This document shows, one piece after another, positions 55,944 to 64,000 of a DNA stretch of 64,000 bases (positions are counted from its first letter, which is position 1; every line of letters begins with the position of its first letter). A model generated the notes under the pieces. It was not told where the DNA came from and did not search any database. It saw nothing but the letters and a program-made list of their open reading frames with translations. The stretch lies in assembly GCA_025200525.1 (NCBI GenBank), contig CM045761.1, positions 58,243,438 to 58,307,437 on the forward strand. Reading direction: 5' to 3'. Position numbers and translations under genes: made by a program. The DNA comes from Camellia lanceoleosa. Taxonomy: Eukaryota > Streptophyta > Magnoliopsida > Ericales > Theaceae.

Positions 55944-57212
55944 AACCTAAAAAAATCAATTTAATTGAATATTTTTGAATTGAGTCCTCGCTTCAATTGA
56001 ATGATCGAAAACTCAAAAACTTTCTGACGGCGATCCACTAATAAGCATGTGCATGTGAATCTTTTCTTTCTCAACTTTCTAAAATTTAATAAAAAAAATC
56101 CACTAATTAATAATATTTGTGGCTCTTAAGTTACACAATGTGTTGTTTATTATTTTGTCATTTAAAGGCATCAGTCAACAGTGGATAGATAGATTCTGGG
56201 TACCTGTTAATTGGCCTTACTTCCCACAAAAACAAACCAAAATTTGTATGCCCAGTGTAGAAACTAATTATAATGTGTTATCACTATTATACTCAATGGG
56301 TGTTTGAGATTGACTTTTTATAAAAGTTTTTCTGTAAATTTTTTTTTCTTTAGTGAATTTTTTAAATTTAAAAAAAAATAGATTTTTAAATTCTAAAGAA
56401 AATTAATGAAACATCCCTCTCCAACTTTGGGTAATAAGAGAAGTCCAATATATATATATATATATATATTTTATTAGCGAAGGTCCTCAATGAATTTTTT
56501 AAGTGATCATGCCAGAGAAATTTTAAAATTTTTCTGTGAAACTTAAAATTTTTCTGTGATGGGGCGAAATTTCTCTGTGTCAAGTTTTCTCTATGAAAAT
56601 GTTGAGGACCCCAAGTATTATGAGAATATTATATGTCTGTTAGCTTATAAAAATTTAATATCAAGGGTCTTAAAAAAAAAATCCCTAAATTGTAACTTGG
56701 CTAGATGAACCAGAAAGTTTAATATAAAAAAATAAAAAATTGAAAAAATGTTCACTTAAAAAAAAAAATACTTGATTTTTTTTTGGTTTTAAGGAATTTC
56801 TTTTTATACTTTTGAGATTCTTTTACATTATATTGACCAAAAAAATAAAACATTTTGACATATTTTTTAAAAAAAACACTAAACAAAAAGTTTATTTATT
56901 TATTTTTTTAACTGAATGCAAAAGGAGGACTCAATATTTCACTCGTATATATTTTTAAACTGATTGTGGACTTGCCAATCACAAGGTGTACTATGGTGTT
57001 CATATATGAAATTTTTGGTGATGGTCTTGCATCAAATTTACATGGTGAGACTCGTACTTTTCTTTACGATTTTAAAGACAAATATCAAATAATAAATGGT
57101 GTAAATAATCACTCGTTCATATATTACTTAAATCTGCAAAGTTTTCACATTATTTCTTGACATAACTTGTCTTTGTTTGATGAAAATTCTCCTCATTTCT
57201 AGTCTAATAAAA
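55944..57212. other. AT-rich intergenic stretch, no supported gene
   Basis: The 62- and 64-codon ORFs at 56119 and 56966 have no recognisable domain. Nothing else is supported. Confidence 0.4.
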
Positions 57213-57935
57213 AAGTGAGGGACTTACGTGTAATTCTTAATAGGTAAATTTATTATTCAATAGGTCTTATGATAATTAATGATATTTTTTTATGAAACAA
57301 TATTAAAAAATATCACTAATTGTTAATTTTCAACAACAGTTTAAAAATTTTGTCACAAAAAATGTCACTAATTATAAATTGGGATTGGCTGCTGTTGCAC
57401 ATGGGGCTCCACTACGGGTCCTGTTTTGATAATCTCAACCATTCAATATGTAGAATTCGTTGAGTACTATATACCTGTAAAAAATCACATTGATCGGATA
57501 TCGATAGCTATTTCATCGATTTAGATTTATGTCAATCGATTATTTTTTCACCGTCTATTTTTTTATACAAAACTGATTTGATCACGTAGCTATCATTATC
57601 CGATCAACATAATTTTTTCTAATTACATAGTATTCAATGAGTTTTACACATTGACGGTTCAGATTATCAAAACGGGATCTATGATGGGCCTCTACGGGCC
57701 CAACGGCACCCTCTAGTTCGATCACGGAGTAGAGGGAAGCCAAACCCTTATAAATTTTAGCGATAATTTATAAAAATTGTAACAAAAAATAAAGTCACTA
57801 ATTATTAGTTTTTAGTGATATGTGTAAAAAAATCGCCACAAAAAATTATTTTTAGCGATAATTTTATTAAAATTTATTTTCAATAGAATTTAATGAGAAT
57901 TAATTGGACCTATTAATAATTTATCCTAAAAAAAA
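57213..57935 (-). repeat. TAGTGAC-rich dispersed repeat, copy 2, interrupted by a MITE
   Basis: The minus strand matches copies at 47390 and 58325 in two parts, 57213-57380 and 57757-57935. The Mutator-type MITE at 57381-57747 separates them. Confidence 0.6.
57381..57747. mobile_element. Mutator-type foldback MITE, 367 bp
   Basis: A perfect 9-bp TSD, TTATAAATT, lies at 57372-57380 and 57748-57756. The ends GGGATTGGCT and (inverted) GGGTTTGGCT start inverted repeats of 150 bases or more that share CCTGTTTTGATAATCT-like and TTGATCGGATAT-like words. No protein is coded. Diverged relatives are at about 59835-60125, 60985-61255 and probably 62395-62640. Confidence 0.85.
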
Positions 57936-57989
57936 TAGAGATTTGCTATTGGACTCTCGTGGCTTGTTACGGAATTCACCTTATGGTCC

Positions 57990-58333
57990 TAGTAAGTGCC
58001 ATTTTGGGAACTTGCCAAAAACGTGACGTTTTTGGCTTGTGAAGGAAAACACAATGATGCTAAAAATACCGAAACATGCATTTGGGAAGTGAAAAAAAAG
58101 CTGTCGGGCGAAATTACCTAAATACCCTCTATGTTAATAAATTATCTAAAATTTCAAAGTTTGGCAAGGGTATATTGGTCATTTTATTTTGATTTGATGC
58201 CATAAATAAATATTAAACCAAAAAGTAAAAAAGTCAGTTTTTTATCAACTTCCCAAATCATTACCAAAAAAATCAAAAAACTTGATAAAAAGTCAAAAGT
58301 CAGCTTTTTACCAATTTTCCAAAACAACCCTAA
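57990..58333. mobile_element. Possible foldback MITE
   Basis: The left part CATTTTGGGAACTTGCCAAA is an imperfect inverted match to the right part TACCAATTTTCCAAAACAA. The right end ...CCAAAACAACCCTAA resembles Tourist-type termini. Exact ends and TSD are uncertain. Confidence 0.4.
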
Positions 58334-58745
58334 GAATAAATTATGAAGAAGTCGTAATAGTTGGATTTAATTCTCATTAAGTCTTATTGAAAATAAAATT
58401 TAGTAATATCGTCACTAAAAATATTTTTTTTGTCACGATTTTTTTACATGTCGCTAAAAATTGACAATTAGTGATTTTCCTAGTCACGATTTTTATAAAT
58501 TGTTACTAAAACTTACAATTAGTAATATTTTTATCTGACAAATTTTTTAAACTGTCGCTGAAGAATAAACATTAATGACTTTTTTTGTGATAATTTTTTA
58601 AACTATAGCTAAAACTTATAATTAATTACATTTTTTGTGACAAAATTTTCAAATTGTCGCTAAAATTTAACAATTAGTGATTTTTTTAATAGTATTTGAT
58701 AAAAAATACTATTAATTCTCACATAATCTATTATTAGGAACGTAA
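58325..58745 (+). repeat. TAGTGAC-rich dispersed repeat, copy 3
   Basis: Same family and orientation as 47390-47765. It begins near ATTCTCATTAAGTCTTATTG and ends near ATTAATTCTCACATAATC. Confidence 0.6.
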
Positions 58746-58859
58746 ATCCTCATTTAAATAATTCAAATTACAAACCTTGTTAAAAATATTATACTTATAA
58801 AAAATTATATTATTTAAATAACAATAATTATATAATTAGATCACATCTATTATATGCGC

Positions 58860-59160
58860 GAGACCCCCACTGGGGGTCGACCCCCAGTGAGGTGGCGGAG
58901 GTTGATTGGATGAAAAAAAACAGTTTTTCTTTTTTCTTTTTTTTTTTTTTTTTCGCCTTGGGGCGCGCCATCGGCACTCCAATCGAGGTCCACCCACGGT
59001 TGAAATAGAGAATGAAGACCCCATCGGGTCGACCTCAGAGGTGGCGGAGGTCGGATGAAGGATGAAAAAAATGCTTTTTTTTTTTTTTTTTTTTTTTTTT
59101 TTGATTTTGCCGCTGGGCGCGCCACGCATCAGCCGCACCCCTGAGGGGGTCCATAGCACG
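58860..59160. repeat. Tandem duplication of a GC-rich approximately 150-bp unit with poly(T)
   Basis: Two units each hold GGTGGCGGAGGT (58891 and 59040), a GATGAAAAAA run, a T run (about 16 and 30 bases) and a GGCGCGCC site (58962-58969 and 59116-59123). The unit is much more GC-rich than its surroundings. Three overlapping minus-strand ORFs with poly-Lys come from the T runs and are not supported. Confidence 0.75.
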
Positions 59161-59834
59161 GTTGTTAAAAATAAAACATTCATTATTTTGAAAACCAATC
59201 ACTCTATTTGGTTTCAATTTTTATAATTCACTTTTTAAGAAAATTCAACTTTTTCATTTTCCATATTTTTTTGTTTTCACTGAATTTTATTTTTATTTTT
59301 AGACATACCTAACATAAATACCCTTAAAAAATATAATATTTGTGAAAAAAATCTTTAAAAAATTCACTAAATTCGAAAAATACAAAAAAAAATGAAAATT
59401 TAGTACGTTTTTTTTAATATTTTTGTGTATTTATTAATTTTTTAAAAATATTTTTTCCCAAAATTTTAGCTATTTAGATACATCTAAATAAAGTGCATCT
59501 AAAAAAGTAAAAAAATTACTTAAAATTTGAAAAATATTCACTAAAAATAAAAAAATACGAAAAATGAAAAAACTCTATTTTTAAAAAACTGAAATCTAAC
59601 CCACTAAATGCAATCTGATAATGCATTTACAGTTTTTTCATCAATTTTATTTTTCATGAAAACAATATTTTCAGCTGACCTTAAAATTTCAGTGATTGAA
59701 ATTATTGAAGTAAGACCCACAAAGTGCAACATAAAAAATAAAAAATAAAAAATAAAAAATAAAAAAAGGTTTTGACTTTTTTTATATTCATATCTTAACG
59801 TAAGAAAATTTGAAGGGACCACGAAAATCCACTA
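59161..59834. other. AT-rich stretch, no supported gene
   Basis: Contains a short AAAAAT tandem run near 59732-59765. Nothing else is recognised. Confidence 0.4.
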
Positions 59835-60125
59835 CATATCTCGCGTTTGATAATTTGAACCATTTATTTTTTAAAATTTATTAAGTAGAATATATATGTA
59901 AAAAATAAGATGATTGGATATCGGTAGTTATATATTTTAATCATATTTATTTTAAAAAATAGATGACAAATATAATTTCAAGAATAATTATCTATTTTTT
60001 ATAATACAAATTTGATTCAAATATATAACTACCGATGTCTAATCATCTTTATTTTTGCATAAATATTCTATTCAATGAATACAAAAAATTGAACAATTTA
60101 GACCTTCGAAATCAGGTCCAAAATA
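59835..60125. mobile_element. Diverged Mutator-type foldback MITE
   Basis: TTTGATAATTTGAACCATTT and AAGATGATTGGATATCGGTA match the arms of the MITE at 57381-57747. The right half mirrors them (TAATCATCTTTATTTTTGCA). No TSD was fixed. Confidence 0.55.
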
Positions 60126-60185
60126 GGCTTATCAAGTTCAAACACTCTTTCAAATTAAGATCACAACTTAAATGAAGCCAAATCA

Positions 60186-60217
<32 letters not shown>

Positions 60218-60379
60218 AAAACAACAACAACAATAGAGGAAACTAGGACGAAAGCTTTGATCTTGTCTCAGCTTAAGTTATCACTCCTTAGGACACTTTT
60301 CACACCGAGTAATGCATGAGCTCCCCGAATTTTCCTAATTTTTATTTATTTATTTATTTATTCATTTTTTTTTTTTTTC

Positions 60380-60640
60380 AGAAGCAGAAAATCAGAAGGA
60401 AGAATGAGAAGAGAAGGAAGGAGGAAGAGGAGGAGAGGAACTGGAGGGGGCCATAATCATAGGGGAGGAGGAGGCGGAGGCGGAGGCGGGGGTGGTCTGG
60501 TTGGGGCAAGCGGGCGACGATTGATTTGGACGACGATTTGGACGACGACCTCTCTTCTCTCTCTCTCTCTCTCCCTCTCCCTCTTCCTCTTCTGCGTTTC
60601 AAAGTCGAAAATGGAAGAAGAAGAAAAAAAACAAAAAAAA
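60380..60640. repeat. Low-complexity purine then pyrimidine stretch
   Basis: GGA/GAA-rich up to 60500, with GGAGGCGGAGGCGG, then CTCTCT-rich at 60550-60600. Overlapping ORFs on both strands (Arg/Gly-, Ser/Leu- and Pro-rich) follow the repeat and are not called genes. Confidence 0.7.
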
Positions 60641-60646
60641 AAGAAA

Positions 60647-60674
60647 ATGCCCAAAACGATATCGTTTTGGGCAT
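60647..60674. other. Perfect 28-bp palindrome
   Basis: The left half ATGCCCAAAACGAT is followed directly by its exact inverse. It lies next to the low-complexity block. Function unknown. Confidence 0.9.
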
Positions 60675-60984
60675 TAGGGGGATTGGAGGAGAAAATTTCG
60701 AGCTCTCAAACATTATTCTTTCACACCCATTCAAATTTTACAGTCTTTGTTACAGAATATATTAGCTTATCGAAACAACACGAAAATCTTCAGATAACCA
60801 CAGCATCAAAAAAATCTACCAAAAAAAACCCCCTTAACATTAAAAATCAATTTAATTTATTTTTATAGTCAAGTTTCACTCCATTTTAGGCATCTAATAT
60901 CTTATATGAGTTTGAGTTTTTTTTAATGTTGGGATTCCGTTTGAGAGAGTATTTGAGTTTAGTAAATTCATTGCAAGCCTAATT

Positions 60985-61255
60985 TCGGTAATTTAAATCG
61001 TTACTTTTTAGAATTTATTGAGAAGAATATTCTTGTAAAAAATAAGATGATTGGATTTCGATAACTATATGTTTGAATCATATTTGTGTATAAAAAATGG
61101 ACGACTAATCTAAAAATTATATTTATCGTTTATTTTTTTAAGATAAATGTAATTCAAATATATAGATGTTGAAATCTAATTATCTTTATTTTTTACATGA
61201 ATATTATTTTCAACGAATATTAAAAAACAAACAGCTTAAATTATTAAGATTGAAC
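60985..61255. mobile_element. Diverged Mutator-type foldback MITE, further copy
   Basis: TAATTTAAATCGTTACTTTT then AAGATGATTGGATTTCGATA on the left mirror AAATCTAATTATCTTTATTT on the right. It shares words with 59835-60125 and 57381-57747. Ends not fixed. Confidence 0.5.
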
Positions 61256-61314
61256 TCGCAACAAAACCAATGAACTTAGATATTCTCTCAAATTAGATCC
61301 CCATCTCAAATTAA

Positions 61315-61487
61315 GGTTAGGTTTGGCATAACACAAAAAAATTAAAAAGTCAAAAAGTCACTATCATATTTAAGTCACAGCATCTTATTTAAATCACAAC
61401 ACCTCTCTACTATATCACTTTAAATCTAACTCATATTTTATAAAAAAAATTAAAAAATACACTTATTTAGATCATTTCAAACAACCC
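61315..61487 (+). mobile_element. Tourist-type MITE, third diverged copy
   Basis: It begins GGTTAGGTTTGGCAT, continues with AAAAAGTCACTATCATATTT like the first two copies, and ends CAAACAACCC with TTA on the right and TTAA on the left. It is about 173 bp. Confidence 0.65.
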
Positions 61488-63314
61488 TTAAATTACCCAT
61501 ATAAGAAAAGCGAAACCCATCTTATATTATCTCAGCAAATCTAACAAAAATAAATGATTAGTACTTTTGTAGGGTTGGCTACAGTGAAGACCAGTCTTTG
61601 CTGATGACACCCAACAAATTATTTAATGACCACCGACCTCTGCCCCCAAAATGGTTTTTAAATTCCGATAATGCTAAAAACTCACATTTTCCATTTATAA
61701 ATATATTTATAAAGATCTGAAAAAAGTAGTGAGTCTCATATTATAGATTGTTTAATTAATTATAAATTAACACTTATCAAATCACAATATTGTAGGTTAA
61801 ATTGTGAGAAAATTTTAAAAATCTAAAACATTTTCTTTTCAATTCCAACCATTTTCTGAATTATTCAAATCTCTACCATGATGATCTAAGTTATTTATTT
61901 TGTTTAAATTATTTTAAAAAAATATATTGATATAATTATCAAAACAATATGATTTTATCATATTTTTTCTTTGCTAAAAAAAATCATATGTTTTTAAAAA
62001 AAACAATGAATGGTTTCTTTTGAAAATCTTACTTACTGATAATTTTTTTAATTTTTTTTAAATATAATGAAATTATGGAATTATAATTATTAAATCAATC
62101 TCTACATAGAGTCTTATAAAATATATTATTTAAATTATCGAAATGAGATTTGTAATGTCTAATTTCATGCAAATCTCATAAGATTTATACATTGTTTTTA
62201 TTAATTAACTAAAAAATAAATAAAAAATCTCAGTCTCCATTCCATTATCTACCCTAAAATAGTTCCTCGAAATGGCAGTCCGTTGTGCCTAAACCCTAGA
62301 GGCACAACAAAGGGTTTTTGGTGGGACTCTTCCCAGGCTCATCTTGATAATCGAGTCTAGAATCTCCCAAAAAGATTATTTATACAAAAAAAAAAAAAAA
62401 AAAAAAAATCAAATTAATGGAGTATTAGTAACTATATAAAAAGATTATATTTATTTTTTTAAAAATAAATAAATAAATAATTGATTTTCAAAATCATACC
62501 TGTCATCTAATTTTTAAAAAAAAAATTAAAATAAATATAATTCAATTATGTAATTATTTATATTCAATTAATTTAATTTTTTTAAATAAATAATCTATAG
62601 ACGAATCTTATAAATGAACGATTAAAATCATTTGAATGGGCCAGAAGGCTTTAAAGGCTCAACAAAGTTCTCAAATCCCGAATTCTTAGTGTGGATGAGA
62701 TCATTACTCTTAAGAAATTAAGAGAGAGAGAGAGAGAAATATATAATAATAATAATAATTAAGAATATGTCGTATGGAGCACCATACAAGATCCCCACCT
62801 CCATAGGGTTTGATGGATCTCTAGGTACAGGTTCAAGAACGACCACCCCCACCACCAGGAGGATGATGATATTACAATGAGAAAAAGTTATAATAATAAG
62901 TATTATTTTATACAAAATTCATGGAAATTGCAAGCAAGGAATCGCAATTGTGGACACACAGCAATATTGCAAAGCCCATAAACTTATGTTTTATTTGTTT
63001 TCCTGAAATGAAATAAATATTAAGTTCCTTCATAATGATTATTTTTTAATAATAGTGAATAATAATTTTATTTTTTTAGAAAAAGAAAAATAATTTTATT
63101 TATAATTTAATTTTATTATTTTTTATAATTAACTAAATACAATATAATCATTTTAATAAAATAATTATTTTATTCATTTTTATTTCAATGAACCAAACTA
63201 CCTGTACATGAACCAAACCAAACATGTGCTCTCCCGGCACTAAAATTAAACAGTCCTCAACACCCCACTTGCATTGTCACGCCCTCCTCCACCCTCCTTC
63301 TTCCTATCCTTTAA
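61488..63314. other. AT-rich intergenic stretch, no supported gene
   Basis: Holds an A run (62387-62408), a probable MITE relic (62395-62640) and a short hairpin GTTGTGCCT/AGGCACAAC near 62283-62309. Telomere-like AAACCCTA lies in its loop. The ORF at 62718-62915 is unsupported. Confidence 0.4.
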
Positions 63315-63473
63315 TGTTGTATAGTTAGAAGATTTGGAGAGAGATTTAGAAAGGAAAAAAAAAAGGTATGTAAAATTAGGTAAACTATAAGTATATTTTA
63401 TTCACATTTCACCTACATTTTTCATTTCTTTTTCTAAATTCCTTCACAAATTTCTCAATTAAACACAATATAA
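63315..63473. mobile_element. Foldback MITE, copy 2 (159 bp)
   Basis: TGTTGTATAGTTAGAAGATT pairs with the inverted right end (TTGTGTTTAATTGAGAAATT on the minus strand). It shares TATACTTATA and CATTTCACCTA-type words with 55804-55943. Confidence 0.6.
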
Positions 63474-64000
63474 GTCTATGTTATTATATATATAGAGTCA
63501 ATAGTTCGTTAGTTTCGTGTGAACAACTTTAATTGTAAGGATTTGAGGATTTTCCTTGAAATACCAAAAAAAAAAAAAGCCTTCTTTAATTGTAAAACGT
63601 TTTTAAAATTCTGAAAATTATTAAATAAAAATTATTTGTTCAAATTACACCAGTAGCACTAGTTTGTTTCTTATATTAATTTGATCTTTACAATTATAAT
63701 TGTATCAATTTTGCCATTAAATTTTCACATGGTATAAATTTAGTCCATTTATAATGTTCCTCCAAAAATCATACTGAAATCAATGGCAAAATAATTCATT
63801 TACTTTTCTAAACAAGATTGAAGAGTTTTCATCTAATTTGAAATGATTCATTTATTTTTGTTCAATTTGTTAATATATGTTATCAATTAGATTAAATTTA
63901 CAAAATGTGAAAAAGTAAGAAAAAAAAATTGATACAATTGAAACTATATGAACTAAATTCACACAAGCAGGAAATGACGGAGGCCAAATTAACACAAGTG
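63474..64000. other. AT-rich end of window, nothing recognised
   Basis: No gene, terminal repeat or tandem repeat is supported. Confidence 0.4.

Noticed and set aside
58836..59217. Overlapping poly-Lys ORFs
   Set aside because: They result from T runs in the duplicated GC-rich unit.
60378..60868. ORFs rich in Arg/Gly or Pro/Leu
   Set aside because: They follow GGA/GGC and CT microsatellite-like sequence, with open frames on both strands at once.

Overview
The window reads as intergenic DNA from a flowering plant, most likely a eudicot. It is AT-rich, has no intact host gene, and is made almost entirely of plant transposon types: long-LTR Ty3/gypsy elements of the Tat/Ogre kind, solo LTRs, a large non-autonomous LTR element, a SINE, Tourist- and Mutator-type MITEs and a CACTA-like remnant. 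I found no rRNA, tRNA or CRISPR, and no reverse transcriptase or integrase reading frame. No similarity search or alignment program was run; family names rest on motifs, termini, target-site duplications (TSDs) and internal comparison within the window.

Positions 1-33491 are one nested stack. An outer gag-only Tat-like element enters the window in its 5' LTR (1-254), has a PBS at 261-278 and an approximately 840-codon gag frame broken by two solo LTRs (1654-4053, minus; 5948-8630, plus). A long non-coding 3' region follows to 12960, and the internal region then resumes at about 29551-29693 before the 3' LTR (29694-33491). A second gag-only Tat-like element (LTRs 12961-16685 and 23820-29550, PBS 16689, PPT 23807) sits inside the outer one. 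Its 3' LTR is split by a third solo LTR (25043-27062). Neither Tat-like element shows pol, so both would depend on an autonomous partner. Both have a gag C-terminal module in two copies, a purine tract, a shared motif and tandem arrays near the 3' end.

The outer 3' LTR ends inside a minus-strand pseudogene with a plant mobile domain (33492-35620), so that pseudogene is the oldest visible layer. Further along the minus strand is a 365-codon frame with nonsense codons only (36577-37671). A possible PPT and LTR follow on the plus strand at 38057-38800, so both minus-strand frames may be antisense ORFs of a fourth, older Tat-like element.

From 38.8 to 64 kb the sequence is AT-rich DNA with small transposons: a CACTA-like remnant between 88-bp direct repeats, a SINE with a 15-bp TSD, two 182-bp Tourist-type MITEs in inverted orientation, two MITEs with 9-bp TSDs, and repeats related to them. 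The exception is a complete 4.9-kb LTR element (47960-52848) with a perfect TSD and no recognisable protein. Its interior is an array of about 17 hairpin-forming units. The strongest leads are the heat-shock-element-like cluster upstream of the TATA box in the inner LTRs, the hairpin array, the 36-bp/180-bp higher-order array, the duplicated gag module and the minus-strand ORF pair.
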